Part shown: piece after piece, positions 26,611 through 40,659 of the stretch | Position numbering within the stretch: position 1 is the stretch's first letter | Layout of the letters: every line of letters starts with the position of its first letter | Program-made: the position numbers and the translations under genes | Notes under the pieces: generated by a model | Seen by the model: only the letters and a program-made list of their open reading frames with translations | Database searches by the model: none | What the model was told of the DNA's origin: nothing | Source of the DNA: Holophagae bacterium | Lineage (GTDB): Bacteria; Acidobacteriota; Holophagae; Acanthopleuribacterales; Acanthopleuribacteraceae | Direction: 5' to 3' | Length of the DNA stretch: 64,000 bases | Assembly: GCA_030429565.1 (NCBI GenBank) | Contig: JAUIFE010000002.1 | Location: 248,001-312,000, forward strand

Positions 26611-26957
26611 TATGACCGGTTGATCTTTTTGAGCAGGATCTCAAAGCTCTTTAGGTAATCCTGATAATCGCGGTCCAGGATACCTCTCCGGGGGGAGACA
26701 ACAATGTCAAAACCCTTTTTGAATGAGGCTTTCTTTTCCCGGAAAGCTTCGCGAGTCCTACGCTTGATAAGATTTCGCTTCACTGCTTTTCCGACTTTTC
26801 TAGAAATAGCCAGGCCAATACGAGGCTCATGATGCTCGTTGGGAACGACCCGAAAAATGAGCGTATGGGTCACAACCTTAAAACCTTGATTGTAAACGGC
26901 CTTAAAGTCGGCCGACTTCAAAAGGCGGTTGTGTTTGCGAAATCGTTTATCCTGCAA
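26610..26957 (-). CDS. rnpA: Ribonuclease P protein component
   Basis: 115 aa with the RnpA signature near residues 55-70 ([17 protein letters not shown]) and a basic N-terminal half ([13 protein letters not shown]). It binds RNase P RNA for tRNA 5' maturation. The start appears to be TTG at 26957, overlapping the rpmH end by 11 bases; no in-frame ATG is available near the expected N-terminus. Its stop touches the yidC hairpin. Confidence 0.93.
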   Translation of the reverse strand: MQDKRFRKHNRLLKSADFKAVYNQGFKVVTHTLIFRVVPNEHHEPRIGLAISRKVGKAVKRNLIKRRTREAFREKKASFKKGFDIVVSPRRGILDRDYQDYLKSFEILLKKINRS

Positions 26958-27081
26958 GCCGTTTTCTACCGGATGAACGGCGACTGCTTACAATTCGGCG
27001 ACCACCAACCGTTTTCATACGAGAACGAAAACCATGTTTCTTTGCGCGTTTGCGACGGTTAGGTTGGAATGTGCGTTTCAT
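26947..27081 (-). CDS. rpmH: Ribosomal protein L34
   Basis: 44 aa from the ATG at 27081. Canonical L34 sequence: starts [18 protein letters not shown] and continues with R-rich segments ([11 protein letters not shown]). The open frame continues 21 codons upstream, but L34 always begins at MKRT. First gene of the minus-strand operon diverging from dnaA. Confidence 0.97.
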   Translation of the reverse strand: MKRTFQPNRRKRAKKHGFRSRMKTVGGRRIVSSRRSSGRKRLAG

Positions 27082-27653
27082 CGGAAAATTCCTCCACTCA
27101 AAGTTGAAAAAACCCGGTTCAACCCGTCCGGACCTTTGAATCATTACCGCATCATGCGGAAGAAAAGGGGACCAGGTGCCAAAAAGCCGAAAGAAAGAAC
27201 GGGTTGAATCTTAGTCGGTGGCACTAGGTTTCTAAAAGGAACTCAGCCCACAAGACCATAGAAGGTACCCGAAAAGGCGCTGAAAGTCAATGTGATAGGG
27301 AGAAATGGTTCGAGAACCAAAAAGGAACGGCGAAGGGTTAAGCAGAAATGATGCCGGAATACCAGAACCAAAACTAGATTTCCAAATAATTTATCTTTTA
27401 AACCTTACGGCTGAATTACGCACGATTTATTTTAATCAAACATCACCTTATTTCCAAACTCTCATAATTTACGCAACAAGCTCCTAGCATCGAATCCTCA
27501 AAAATGGAAGTCCAAAGGCTCACATTCCAATCATCCAAGCCCCTCATAAAAACCCGGACACCACCCATAAACTATTTAATTTAATTAACTTACGCTTAAG
27601 TCACAGATTTTCTTAAAGATACAACCGACACATTTCGTTCACCTGATTAAGGC
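27082..27653. other. Divergent control region between rpmH and dnaA
   Basis: About 570 bases without a supported gene. The part from 27360 to 27620 is clearly AT-rich compared with its surroundings. I see no DnaA boxes of the TTTTCCACA type found after dnaA, so the origin is placed there instead. A 60-codon open frame at 27305 has no coding features. Confidence 0.5.
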
Positions 27654-27683
27654 TTGAGAGGGCGTTTCATCCTATGTTAGTAT
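27654..27683 (+). promoter_or_regulatory. Putative dnaA promoter
   Basis: TTGAGA, 18-base spacer, TAGTAT. It would start transcription near 27690, about 60 bases before the dnaA start. Prediction only. Confidence 0.45.
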
Positions 27684-27749
27684 GGCCTTCCGTTTTGGGT
27701 TTTTATATCCCCCATTCGTTTTTCCTTTAACTTTCCAGGAGGAGCACGG

Positions 27750-29090
27750 TTGTTATCTCTTTGGAACAAGGTATTGTCGTGCCTTGAAGAGCGACTTCCT
27801 ACGGAACAAATCGACGAATGGCTCAGACCTACGAAAATTCTAAGCCAGAGCGATACAGAGATTCAGATCAAAGTTCCGAACGATATCTTCATCGATTGGA
27901 TTCAAGAAAATTACCTTGAAGACATCTACACTGTCCTCAAAAGTCTCGGTTACTCCGATTGTAAAGTCATCTTTCTCAATCAAACCCAGGCCAAACAACT
28001 TGAATCACTTCTTCGAAAAAACGATCCTGCCGATCAAAATGAAGAAGTTAGCGAGCCTCACGAGAAAAAAGAAAATGTGCGGCTCAATCCCAAATACAAA
28101 TTCGAACTCTTCGTCGTGGGCAGCAGCAACCAGTTTGCCCATGCCGCGTCTTTGGCCGTGGCCGAAGCACCTTCGGCTTCCTACAACCCACTCTATTTAT
28201 ATGGACCCTCGGGTTTAGGGAAAACGCACTTGTTGCACGCCATCGGGCATCGACTCATTGAGACCCGACCCGACCTCAACATTTGCTACACCACCTGTGA
28301 AGAGTTCACCAACCAGTTCATCAACTCGATACGCTACAACAAAAGTGAAGCGTTTCGAGGACGTTACCGCACGGTTGACGTTTTGTTGATCGACGACATC
28401 CAGTTCCTCAGCGGCAAGATGCAAACGCAAGAAGAGTTTTTCCACACCTTCAACGCGCTTTTCGAGCAACAAAAACAAATCATCCTCAGCAGCGATTGTG
28501 CGCCGAGCGAGATTCCCAAACTGGAATCGCGCCTCACCAGTCGTTTTAACTGGGGGTTGATTGCCGATATTCAACCGCCGGCGTTGGAAACCCGTATCGC
28601 CATTCTCAAAAAGAAGGCTGAAGCCGAACGGGTCTTCCTCCAAGACGATGTCCTGCTCTATCTCGCCACCAAAGTCAAGACCAACGTGCGCGAACTAGAA
28701 GGCGCGCTGATCAAACTCATGGCCTACGCTTCTTTATCGAATCGCAAGATCGATCTTGAATTGGTCGAAACCTGCCTGCGCAATTACGTGCGTGAAGAGA
28801 CGACCCAAATTAGCTGTGAAAAAATTCAGCGCTTCATTGCCGACCACTACAAAATTCAAACCAAAGACCTGTTGTCCAAAAACAATTCCAAGCGCATCGC
28901 CCAACCACGGCAGATCGCCATGTACCTGACACGACAGCTCACCAGCATGTCGCTGCCGGAGATCGGCTCCGCTTTTGGCAACAAGCATCACTCCACCGTA
29001 CTCTACTCTGTTCAAAAGATCTCGAAGAAGATGAAAGAGAACACCGAGTACCGGCAAATGATCACGGGTTTCACCAAGTCGCTCAGCTAA
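27750..29090 (+). CDS. dnaA: Chromosomal replication initiator DnaA
   Basis: 446 aa from a TTG start with AGGAGGAG upstream, an ideal site. Domain I at 1-75, a short acidic linker, AAA+ domain with Walker A GPSGLGKTH near residue 152 and Walker B LLIDDIQFL near 213, and a C-terminal DNA-binding domain with the DnaA signature (SLPEIGSAFGNKHHSTVLYS). Binds DnaA boxes and opens oriC; a box cluster follows immediately. Rare start codon plus strong ribosome site suggests tuned translation. Confidence 0.98.
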   Translation: MLSLWNKVLSCLEERLPTEQIDEWLRPTKILSQSDTEIQIKVPNDIFIDWIQENYLEDIYTVLKSLGYSDCKVIFLNQTQAKQLESLLRKNDPADQNEEVSEPHEKKENVRLNPKYKFELFVVGSSNQFAHAASLAVAEAPSASYNPLYLYGPSGLGKTHLLHAIGHRLIETRPDLNICYTTCEEFTNQFINSIRYNKSEAFRGRYRTVDVLLIDDIQFLSGKMQTQEEFFHTFNALFEQQKQIILSSDCAPSEIPKLESRLTSRFNWGLIADIQPPALETRIAILKKKAEAERVFLQDDVLLYLATKVKTNVRELEGALIKLMAYASLSNRKIDLELVETCLRNYVREETTQISCEKIQRFIADHYKIQTKDLLSKNNSKRIAQPRQIAMYLTRQLTSMSLPEIGSAFGNKHHSTVLYSVQKISKKMKENTEYRQMITGFTKSLS

Positions 29091-29421
29091 AAGCGTCAAC
29101 AGCCTGTGAACCAAATCCGCTTTTTTCCACAGGAGCCCTGTAGAAAAAGCCTCAGAACGCTTATAATCTCCTCAGTTTTCCACAGCGATCCACAGCCTTT
29201 TTCAACATTCCTGTTAACAACCTGTTAAAAAACCCCACCCTCGGCCACCTGGATTCGGAACCTGTGCAAAAGTCACCCATTTTTCCACAGTTTCCCACAT
29301 GTTTTCCACAAGCCCTCAACCCTCACCCTGACCCGATCCACCACGTTTTCCACAGTTTCCACAAGCCTTACTGTGAAGACTTAAAAGAAATAAATTAAAA
29401 ATTTATAAAAAGGTAAAACAC
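29091..29421. other. Probable replication origin oriC
   Basis: Between dnaA and dnaN. Five TTTTCCACA boxes at 29123-29131, 29176-29184, 29281-29289, 29302-29310 and 29346-29354, plus near-matches at 29186-29194, 29291-29299 and 29355-29363, all in the same orientation. These differ from the E. coli box TTATCCACA at the third base. An AT-rich stretch at 29380-29420 directly before dnaN fits a DNA unwinding element. Position, box cluster and AT-rich edge agree with an origin; no experiment supports it here. Confidence 0.82.
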
Positions 29422-30543
29422 ATGGAGTTCCACATCGTTCGCAGCGATCTTCTCAATGAACTGCAACTCATGATGGGAGTTATTGAGAAAAAGAACACAA
29501 TGCCCATTCTCGCCAACATCTGCATCAAAGCCGAAAACAACCAGCTCGTGCTGCAAGCCACCGATCTGGAAGTCGGCATCATTTCTTCATGTCCCGCCCA
29601 AGTCCTCGAGCCTGGCGAAATTACGGTTCATGCCAAGAACCTTCAAGACATGTTGAATACCTTTTCCGATGCGCAAGTCTCCTTCTCTATGAATGAAGGA
29701 ACCATGCTGGACTTGGTCTGCGGCAGTGCACAGTTTTCGATTGAAACGATGTCAACTCAGGATTTTCCGTCTATCCCCGAATGCGAGTTCGCCACCGCCA
29801 TCCAGTTTCAAGTGGGCTTCTTTAAGGACTGCATCGCCAAAGTCCTGTTTTCCGTTTCCACCGATCCCCACAAGTACGCGCTGAACGGTTCATTATTAAA
29901 GGTCCTCAGCGGTGAATTGTCGCTGGTCAGCACCGACGGCCACCGCATGAGCGTTGTCAACAAGGCGCTAGGTCCTGAATTTCAAGATTTGGACATCATC
30001 ATCCCGCGTAAAACCCTCCTAGAATTGCAAAAATCACTTAAGACCAGTGACCCGGAGGAAGGATTCCAAATTGACTTCGTTGAGAATCGCATTTTCTTCA
30101 AAATTGGGCCGCGCGTTTTGTTTTCGCGCCTGATTGATGGCAAATTCCCGGACTACCACAAGGCGATTCCGGTAGGCAATGACAAAACCATCATCATTGA
30201 CCGCGTTAAGCTGTTTGAAATCGTTCGTCGTAAGTCGGTTCTTTCGAGCGATAAATCCAAACTTGTGCGACTCAGCTTTTCGCCTGGCGAAATGGTCGTC
30301 GTCCTGAAAAATGCCGAGCGCGGTGAATCGATCGACAAACTCGCCATCGAATACGAAGCCGAGGCCGTGGATGTCGGTTTTAATGTCGACTACCTGCTTG
30401 AATTCCTCAAAAACATGTCGGCTGAAAAAATTGAAATCCATATCAAAGACCACGCCAGTCAAGGTTTGTTCCAACTGGTGAATGAAGAAGATACCGGGCT
30501 TGATTACAAACACATCATCATGCCGATGCGACTGACCGGTTAA
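29422..30543 (+). CDS. dnaN: DNA polymerase III beta subunit (sliding clamp)
   Basis: 373 aa, full length. Typical clamp start MEFHIVRSDLLNELQ, three repeated clamp folds, and the C-terminal HIIMPMRL motif. Forms a dimeric ring that tethers polymerase to DNA. Followed by recF after 17 bases. Confidence 0.97.
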   Translation: MEFHIVRSDLLNELQLMMGVIEKKNTMPILANICIKAENNQLVLQATDLEVGIISSCPAQVLEPGEITVHAKNLQDMLNTFSDAQVSFSMNEGTMLDLVCGSAQFSIETMSTQDFPSIPECEFATAIQFQVGFFKDCIAKVLFSVSTDPHKYALNGSLLKVLSGELSLVSTDGHRMSVVNKALGPEFQDLDIIIPRKTLLELQKSLKTSDPEEGFQIDFVENRIFFKIGPRVLFSRLIDGKFPDYHKAIPVGNDKTIIIDRVKLFEIVRRKSVLSSDKSKLVRLSFSPGEMVVVLKNAERGESIDKLAIEYEAEAVDVGFNVDYLLEFLKNMSAEKIEIHIKDHASQGLFQLVNEEDTGLDYKHIIMPMRLTG

Positions 30544-30560
30544 TGACGGGCGGTTCTTGA

Positions 30561-34039
<3,479 letters not shown>

Positions 34040-34052
34040 TTAGGGAGCCCCT

Positions 34053-36602
34053 ATGAATTCAGAGCTACCGGTTAATATTACCCGGGAAATGCGTCAGTCC
34101 TATTTGGACTACTCGATGAGTGTCATCGTTGGACGTGCCTTGCCCGATGTTCGCGACGGTTTTAAACCGGTTCACCGTCGTATTTTGTACGCGATGTTTC
34201 GCGAGGGCTTGCTGTCCAACCGCAAATACTCCAAGTGTGCCGGTGTTGTCGGTGAGGTTCTTAAGAAGTACCACCCACACGGTGACTCTGCTGTTTATGA
34301 CGCTTTGGTTCGTTTGGCGCAGCCTTGGAACATGCGTTACCAATTGGTTGACGGACAGGGGAACTTCGGTTCCATCGACGGCGACCGCGCCGCCGCCTAC
34401 CGTTACACCGAAGCGCGGATGCAACAAATTGCCGAAGAGATGTTGAACGACATCGATAAGGATACCGTTGATTGGCAACCCAACTTCGATGAAACCGTAA
34501 ATGAACCCTTGGTTTTGCCGACGCGTTACCCCAACTTGCTGGTCAACGGCAGTTCCGGTATTGCTGTCGGTATGGCGACGAATGTGCCGCCGCACCATTT
34601 GGGTGAAGTCACCGACGGTTTGTTGATGTTGCTCGATAACCCTGAAACCACCATCGACGAATTGATGACGGTTATTAAGGGTCCCGACTTTCCCACCGGC
34701 GGTATGATTTGTGGTACCGAAGGTATCTCCGATGCCTACAACACCGGCAAAGGTCGCATCATTGTTCGGGCCAAAACCCATTTTGAAGTTCAGAACGACG
34801 GCCGCACTTGGATTGTGGTGGATGAAATTCCCTACATGGTCAACAAGGCCAAGGTTTGTGAAAAGATCGCCGAGCTGGTGAAGGATCAAAAGATCGACGG
34901 TATCAGCGAGTTGCGTGACGAATCTGACCGCCATGGTATGCGAATCGTCGTTGAATTGAAACGCAATGAGGTACCCGAGGTGGTGCTTAACAAGCTGTTC
35001 CAAATGACGGCGTTGCAGAGCACCTTTGGTGTAATTATGTTGGCGTTGGTGGACAACCAACCGAAAATCCTCAACCTGCGTCAGATCCTGCAACAATTTA
35101 TCGCCTTCCGTAAAGACGTTGTCATTCGACGCACGTCTTTCTTGCTGCGCAAAGCAGAAGATCGCGCCCACATCTTGGAAGGTCTGGTTAAAGCGCTCGA
35201 TCTGATTGACGAGATCATTGCCTTAATTCGCGCCGCCGATTCGCCGACGCAAGCACGCGAACAAATGATCGAACGCTGGGAATTTAGCGTGCGTCAGGCG
35301 CAGGCCATTTTGGAAATGCGTCTGCAAAAACTGACCGGCATGGAACGCCAGTCGATTGTTGACGAGTACAACGAAATCCAAGAGGTGATCAAAAAACTTC
35401 GTTTGATTTTGGACGATCCGCAAGAGCTGTTGCGCGTGATTCGCGAGGAAACCCAAGAAGTGCGTGATCGCTACATTGATGACCGTCGCACCGAAATTCG
35501 CGACATGGGCATCTCGTTCACCGTTGAGGATTTCATTGCCGACGAAAAGGTCGTCATCACCTGTTCGCACCGCGGCTACATTAAACAAACGCCGTTGACG
35601 ATTTACAAGGAACAGAAACGCGGCGGCAAAGGTCGTCTTGGCATGCGCACGCATGACGACGATTTTGTCGAATACATGTTTGTCGCCCAAACGCACGACT
35701 ACCTGATGGTGTTTACCAACTTCGGTAAGGTTTATTGGATAAAGGTTCACCAAATTCCACAAACCGATGCGGCCAACAAAGGCAAAGCCATTGTTAACTT
35801 GATTGGTTTCGAGGAAGGGGAACGCGGTGTTGCCTTTAACGCGGTGCGCGAGTTCGACGAGGATGTCAACCTGGTCTTTGCGACACGCAAGGGTTTGGTG
35901 AAACGCACTGTACTGTCCGCCTTCAAAAATATTCGCGCCAATGGTATCCGTGCGATTTCCATCCAAGAAAATGACGAACTGATTAACGTTCGTCAGACCT
36001 CCGGCAGCAGTGAGATCTTCTTGGCCTCGAAAGAGGGTAAGGCGATTCGTTTCTCTGAATCCGAAGTTCGGCAAACGGGTCGCAGCTCAATGGGTGTGAC
36101 CGGCATTCGCCTCAACGAAGGTGATTGCGTTGTCGAAATGGCCGTGATTGATGAAGACAGCGGATCCATTCTCACAATTAGCGAATTAGGTTATGGTAAA
36201 CGTACCTTGGTGAGCGAATACCGGTTACAAGGACGGGGTGGTTTCGGTTCATTAAATATGAAGATGACCGATAAAACCGGCTCCATCTCCGGCGTTCGTT
36301 ACATCAAAGATCACGACAGTGTTTTGATTATCAGCCAACTCGGCAAATTGATTCGCCTTGATTTAACCACCATTCGCGACATTGGCCGTGTTACCCAGGG
36401 GGTTCGCCTCATTCAACTCGACGATCCTTCCGACCGTGTGGTCGGCATCGGTCTGGTTCCAAAAGAAGATGAATCGGAAGTGGACCTGGACGAGGACGGC
36501 GTGTTGGCAAGTGCTGGAGACGGTGATGATACCGTTGACGCCGAGGAAGCAGGCGACGGAGACACGGAACAGCCTGGCCAAGATCAAGACCAAGAGTCAT
36601 AA
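34053..36602 (+). CDS. gyrA: DNA gyrase subunit A
   Basis: 849 aa. Breakage-reunion domain with [18 protein letters not shown], where the quinolone-resistance positions Ser and Asp are the sensitive type, the catalytic Tyr in RYTEARM, and the GyrA box QKRGGKG that marks gyrase rather than topoisomerase IV. The last 50 residues are strongly acidic (Asp/Glu-rich). ATG at 34053 with GGGAG upstream. Confidence 0.98.
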   Translation: MNSELPVNITREMRQSYLDYSMSVIVGRALPDVRDGFKPVHRRILYAMFREGLLSNRKYSKCAGVVGEVLKKYHPHGDSAVYDALVRLAQPWNMRYQLVDGQGNFGSIDGDRAAAYRYTEARMQQIAEEMLNDIDKDTVDWQPNFDETVNEPLVLPTRYPNLLVNGSSGIAVGMATNVPPHHLGEVTDGLLMLLDNPETTIDELMTVIKGPDFPTGGMICGTEGISDAYNTGKGRIIVRAKTHFEVQNDGRTWIVVDEIPYMVNKAKVCEKIAELVKDQKIDGISELRDESDRHGMRIVVELKRNEVPEVVLNKLFQMTALQSTFGVIMLALVDNQPKILNLRQILQQFIAFRKDVVIRRTSFLLRKAEDRAHILEGLVKALDLIDEIIALIRAADSPTQAREQMIERWEFSVRQAQAILEMRLQKLTGMERQSIVDEYNEIQEVIKKLRLILDDPQELLRVIREETQEVRDRYIDDRRTEIRDMGISFTVEDFIADEKVVITCSHRGYIKQTPLTIYKEQKRGGKGRLGMRTHDDDFVEYMFVAQTHDYLMVFTNFGKVYWIKVHQIPQTDAANKGKAIVNLIGFEEGERGVAFNAVREFDEDVNLVFATRKGLVKRTVLSAFKNIRANGIRAISIQENDELINVRQTSGSSEIFLASKEGKAIRFSESEVRQTGRSSMGVTGIRLNEGDCVVEMAVIDEDSGSILTISELGYGKRTLVSEYRLQGRGGFGSLNMKMTDKTGSISGVRYIKDHDSVLIISQLGKLIRLDLTTIRDIGRVTQGVRLIQLDDPSDRVVGIGLVPKEDESEVDLDEDGVLASAGDGDDTVDAEEAGDGDTEQPGQDQDQES

Positions 36603-36616
36603 GGACGAGGAAAACC

Positions 36617-37261
36617 ATGAAGTTTTTTTTAGATACTGCCATTGTAGATGAAATCAAAGAAGGGATTGCCCTGGGTCTGGTTGATGGTGTTACCACGAAC
36701 CCTTCTCTGATTGCCAAGTCGGGCCGGGACCACAAAGAAGTGGTTTTGGAGATTTGTGAACTGATCGACGGCCCAGTGAGCGCTGAAGTCATTGCCACCG
36801 ATTACGAGGGGATGCTTAAAGAAGCCCGTGAGCTTGCTTCTTGGCATGAACAAATTGTGGTGAAAGTACCTCTGACTGAGGCGGGCCTTAAAACCGTTTC
36901 GCGTCTGGCACCAGAGGGGATTCGGTTCAATGTCACCCTGTGCTTCTCCGCGGCGCAAGCATTGTTGGCGGCCAAAGCCGGCGCCACCTTTATTTCGCCT
37001 TTCGTGGGTCGCTGGGATGACATCGATACCCGTGGTATGGACTTGATTCCAGAGATCGTGAATATTTATGAGAACTACGGATTTTCGACTGAAGTTCTGG
37101 TTGCCAGTGTACGCTCACCACTGCATGTGACCGAAGCTGCTTCGGTTGGGGCGCAAATCGCGACCATTCCTTTTAAGATTCTCAAGCAAATGTTTAAACA
37201 TCCGTTGACTGATATCGGCATCGAACGGTTTCTGGACGACTACCGCAAAGCGCAAGGCTAA
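36617..37261 (+). CDS. tal: Transaldolase (short TalC/MipB-type)
   Basis: 214 aa, the short single-domain class. Schiff-base Lys in VVKVPLT, opening [22 protein letters not shown], and SPFVGRWDD are class hallmarks. Transfers dihydroxyacetone units in the pentose phosphate pathway; a fructose-6-phosphate aldolase activity cannot be excluded. GGACGAGG lies before the ATG, 14 bases after gyrA, so probably co-transcribed. Confidence 0.93.
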   Translation: MKFFLDTAIVDEIKEGIALGLVDGVTTNPSLIAKSGRDHKEVVLEICELIDGPVSAEVIATDYEGMLKEARELASWHEQIVVKVPLTEAGLKTVSRLAPEGIRFNVTLCFSAAQALLAAKAGATFISPFVGRWDDIDTRGMDLIPEIVNIYENYGFSTEVLVASVRSPLHVTEAASVGAQIATIPFKILKQMFKHPLTDIGIERFLDDYRKAQG

Positions 37262-37280
37262 GTGGTTTCTTACAAGAATG

Positions 37281-37309
37281 AAAAGCGGCGGATGGTCGCC
37301 GCTTTTTTT
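37281..37309 (+). terminator. Intrinsic terminator after transaldolase
   Basis: Perfect 10-bp stem AAAAGCGGCG / CGCCGCTTTT with a 6-base loop, continuing into TTT. It ends the gyrase-transaldolase unit. Confidence 0.9.
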
Positions 37310-37325
37310 ATGAACGACCGTTCCC

Positions 37326-37359
37326 TTTCGCCAATGTTCCACGTGGAACATTGGCGAAA
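37326..37359. promoter_or_regulatory. parS: parS site inside a perfect 34-bp palindrome
   Basis: The 16-base core TGTTCCACGTGGAACA (37335-37350) is a canonical chromosomal ParB-binding site. Both arms extend it to 17 bases each without a mismatch. It lies 3.3 kb before parA and about 8 kb from oriC, where parS sites normally occur. The extended arms followed by AAATTTTTT could also form an RNA hairpin. Confidence 0.9.
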
Positions 37360-37380
37360 AATTTTTTCGGGGGTAGGGCT

Positions 37381-38745
37381 ATGGGACGTTATAGCGAAAG
37401 CGATGTGATTGTGGCGCCGGCGACGGCGCCACAATCTAAATCTGCCTTGGCGTTGTTGCGGGTTTCCGGTACGGGATGTGTGGCGATGGTGTCGCAGCGC
37501 TTTCGTCCCAAAAAGGAGGGACCGCTTAGACCCTGGGCGCCGCGTTATGGGGATTGGTTCGATGAGAACGGGATGATCGATGATGTCGTGGTGACGGCCT
37601 ATACCGGCCGGCGTTCGTATACCGGCCAGGAGATGGTGGAGATTAGTTGTCACGGTAACCCTGTTTTGATCGAAGCAATTCAAACCAGTCTAACTTCCCT
37701 GGGCGCGCGTCAAGCGCGCCCAGGTGAATTTACAATGCGCGCGGTCTTGAACGGTAAGATGGATTTGTTGGCGGCCGAAGCGGTGAATGGTTTGATTGAA
37801 GCAAACACGCGTTACCAAGCCGATCTGATTCGCCGTCAGTCGCACGGCCCTTTGGTGGGGTTTATAAAAGAACAAGTCGAAGCGATGTTGCAGATGCAGG
37901 CACACATTGAGGCGACGATTGATTACGGTGAAGAAGATATAGACGCCTTGCAGCGCGAACAGTTGGCGGCGCGCTTGGGGGTTATGGCTAAGGCTTTTTC
38001 CGATTTGGAACAGACGGCTAATTTTTCCTTAGCCCTGAAGCGCGGTTTCAAAGTGTTGTTGACGGGGGAACCCAACGTTGGCAAAAGTACCTTGTTTAAT
38101 ACGTTGGTCCGGCATGAGCGCGCGATTGTGACCGAGTTGCCAGGAACGACGCGGGACCTCATTAGCGAACAAATTGAAATCGGTGGTTTGCCGATTATCT
38201 TAATGGACAGTGCCGGCGTGCGTGAGAGTGATGACCGCATCGAGCAACTGGGGATCCAGAAAATTTATGAACTGCTGCACGATGTCGATTTGGTGTTGTT
38301 CTTAAACGATGCTCAGGCTCGCCGTGATCCGTACCCGCAACTTCAGGCTTTGCCGACGGGGAAGTGGTTTGAGGTAATTACCAAACAGGACTTAAGCGAG
38401 GCGGCGCCGGTGGTGGTGGCTGACGATGGCATGATGCCGCGCGTGCGGGTGTCGGCCTTGACCGGCAAGGGTTTGGAACGGCTTGAACAACAAATTGTGA
38501 TAAGATTGTCGTCGGCAATGGCCGGGCAATCGGTTTATCTGATCAACCAGCGCCAACAAGAAATAATTTCAACGGTTTCAACTTTATTAAAATCGGCGCA
38601 TGACGATTTCGAAATGGGTTTCGGCGAAGAAGTTCTGAGTTCATATTTAAATGCCGCCCGCCAACAGTTGGGAGAACTAACCGGTGAAACCGATGTGGAG
38701 GACATCCTTGATCGCATGTTCTCTAACTTTTGTCTGGGAAAATAG
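37381..38745 (+). CDS. mnmE: tRNA uridine-5-carboxymethylaminomethyl modification GTPase MnmE
   Basis: 454 aa from the ATG at 37381, with GGGGGTAGGG upstream; an upstream TTG would start within the parS palindrome. N-terminal folate-binding domain, G domain with GEPNVGKSTLFN near residue 230, LPGTTRD, DSAG and TKQD (the usual NKxD has Thr here), and C-terminal FCLGK with the conserved Cys. Works with MnmG on wobble uridines; mnmG follows 3 bases later. Confidence 0.96.
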   Translation: MGRYSESDVIVAPATAPQSKSALALLRVSGTGCVAMVSQRFRPKKEGPLRPWAPRYGDWFDENGMIDDVVVTAYTGRRSYTGQEMVEISCHGNPVLIEAIQTSLTSLGARQARPGEFTMRAVLNGKMDLLAAEAVNGLIEANTRYQADLIRRQSHGPLVGFIKEQVEAMLQMQAHIEATIDYGEEDIDALQREQLAARLGVMAKAFSDLEQTANFSLALKRGFKVLLTGEPNVGKSTLFNTLVRHERAIVTELPGTTRDLISEQIEIGGLPIILMDSAGVRESDDRIEQLGIQKIYELLHDVDLVLFLNDAQARRDPYPQLQALPTGKWFEVITKQDLSEAAPVVVADDGMMPRVRVSALTGKGLERLEQQIVIRLSSAMAGQSVYLINQRQQEIISTVSTLLKSAHDDFEMGFGEEVLSSYLNAARQQLGELTGETDVEDILDRMFSNFCLGK

Positions 38746-38748
38746 AAC

Positions 38749-40620
38749 ATGAAAGCTACGGATGTGATTGTGATCGGCGCGGGCCACGCGGGCTGTGAAG
38801 CGGCTTGGGCTTGTGCAACGATGGGTTTAAACACGGTCATCTTTACGATTAACCTCGACGCGGTCGGGCAAATGTCGTGTAATCCGGCGGTCGGTGGGTT
38901 GGCCAAAGGTCACATGGTTCGCGAATTGGACGCCTTGGGCGGTCTGATGCCGAAAATCGCCGACCAGACGGGGATTCAATTTCGCATGTTGAATCGCAGT
39001 CGCGGACCGGCAGTGCAGGCCCCGCGTTGTCAATCGGACAAGGTGGCCTACCGTCAGGTGATGCGCACGACTTTGGAGAATAAAGAAAACTTGATGATCC
39101 GTCAGGGGATTGTCACGCGTTTGCTGGTAGAAGGGGAACGCGTCGTGGGTGTCCGTTTAAAAGACGGCGACGAACTGCGCGCGCAAGCGGTGATCGTCAC
39201 CACGGGGACCTTTCTGCGCGGCAAGATTTTTATCGGTGAAACCACCTATGACGCGGGTCGCTGTAACGAGTTAGCGGCACAAGAACTGAGTGCCAGTATT
39301 TTGAATGCGGGTTTTGAATTGGGCCGTATGAAAACGGGCACGCCGGCACGACTGCATCGCAAGACCATCGACTACAGCCGGTTCGATGCACAATGGGGTG
39401 ATCCCGACCCGGTATTTTTTTCGTACCAAACACAAGGCACCCAATTAGAACAGGTGTGTTGTCACCATGGTTACACCAATGAAACCACGCATCGGGTCAT
39501 TCAAGACAATCTACATCGTTCGCCCTTATTTTCGGGTGAAATCCAAGGGGTTGGTCCGCGCTATTGTCCGAGTATCGAAGACAAGGTCGTGAAGTTTCCG
39601 GAACGCAACCGCCACCAAATCTTTTTGGAGCCGGAATCTCATGGCACGATTGAGGTCTATGTCAACGGCATGTCGACCTGTTTACCGATTGATGTGCAGA
39701 AGCAGCTTTACCGAACCATCCCCGGTTTGGAGCACTGTGAGATTTTGCGACCAGGTTACGCGGTCGAGTATGACCACATCGATCCGACGGAATGTTTTCC
39801 GACCTTGGAAACCAAACGCATTGGCGGTTTGTTTATGGCCGGCCAGATCAACGGTACCTCGGGTTATGAAGAAGCGGCAGCTCAGGGTTTTGTTGCGGGT
39901 GTCAACGCGGCGCGTCAAATTCAGGGGAGAGAAGCGTTTATTTTGAAACGCGATCAAGCCTACATGGGTGTGTTGATTGATGATCTGGTGACCAAGGGGA
40001 CCAAAGAGCCCTATCGTATGTTTACGTCACGGGCCGAGCACCGCTTGTTGTTGGATGTTTTTACGGCCGACGAGCGCTTGGCATGTTTGGGTCGCGATTT
40101 GGGGATGTTAACCGAAGCGCAATTTGCGGCGGTGGAAAACAAGTACGCAACGATTCAGCGCGACATTCAACGCTTACAGGATTACCGCATCAAACCCAAT
40201 CGCGAGAACTGTGCGCGATTTGAGGCGGCGGGCATTCCACTGAAACAGGTGGTGACGGCGCATGATTTATTGCGACGTCCCAAGGTTGGTTTGGAACAAA
40301 TCAGCGCCTGTCTTGACGACCTGAGTTTGGAAACCGGTTTTCCCGAGGTTCTTGAAAACAAAATTCGTTACGCGCCATACGTTGAAAAAGAGAACGAGGA
40401 GCTGGCGAAGATTGAGAGTTTGCGCCGTTTAGAGATTCCTGAGGACTTTGATTACAGCACGGTGCCTAGCCTGCGACGTGAAATGTATGAGAAACTAACG
40501 GCAATTCGTCCTAAAACACTGGATCAGGCCTCACGCATTAGCGGCATGAACGCCAGTACCTTGGCAATTTTGCATGTTTTTGTGAAACGGTTTATGAATC
40601 ACAAACAAAAGACGGCTTAA
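38749..40620 (+). CDS. mnmG: tRNA uridine-5-carboxymethylaminomethyl modification enzyme MnmG (GidA)
   Basis: 623 aa. FAD-binding [12 protein letters not shown] at residues 9-20, [24 protein letters not shown], and [10 protein letters not shown] near 425. Partner of MnmE. In many bacteria rsmG follows; here parA follows directly after 39 bases and rsmG is absent. Confidence 0.97.
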   Translation: MKATDVIVIGAGHAGCEAAWACATMGLNTVIFTINLDAVGQMSCNPAVGGLAKGHMVRELDALGGLMPKIADQTGIQFRMLNRSRGPAVQAPRCQSDKVAYRQVMRTTLENKENLMIRQGIVTRLLVEGERVVGVRLKDGDELRAQAVIVTTGTFLRGKIFIGETTYDAGRCNELAAQELSASILNAGFELGRMKTGTPARLHRKTIDYSRFDAQWGDPDPVFFSYQTQGTQLEQVCCHHGYTNETTHRVIQDNLHRSPLFSGEIQGVGPRYCPSIEDKVVKFPERNRHQIFLEPESHGTIEVYVNGMSTCLPIDVQKQLYRTIPGLEHCEILRPGYAVEYDHIDPTECFPTLETKRIGGLFMAGQINGTSGYEEAAAQGFVAGVNAARQIQGREAFILKRDQAYMGVLIDDLVTKGTKEPYRMFTSRAEHRLLLDVFTADERLACLGRDLGMLTEAQFAAVENKYATIQRDIQRLQDYRIKPNRENCARFEAAGIPLKQVVTAHDLLRRPKVGLEQISACLDDLSLETGFPEVLENKIRYAPYVEKENEELAKIESLRRLEIPEDFDYSTVPSLRREMYEKLTAIRPKTLDQASRISGMNASTLAILHVFVKRFMNHKQKTA

Positions 40621-40659
40621 ATAGAAAAGTGCTATCAGCCTTATAACGAGGAATTATTC

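Noticed and set aside
27305..27487. 60-codon open frame upstream of dnaA
   Set aside because: Low-complexity AT-rich sequence, no ribosome site, no recognisable domain.
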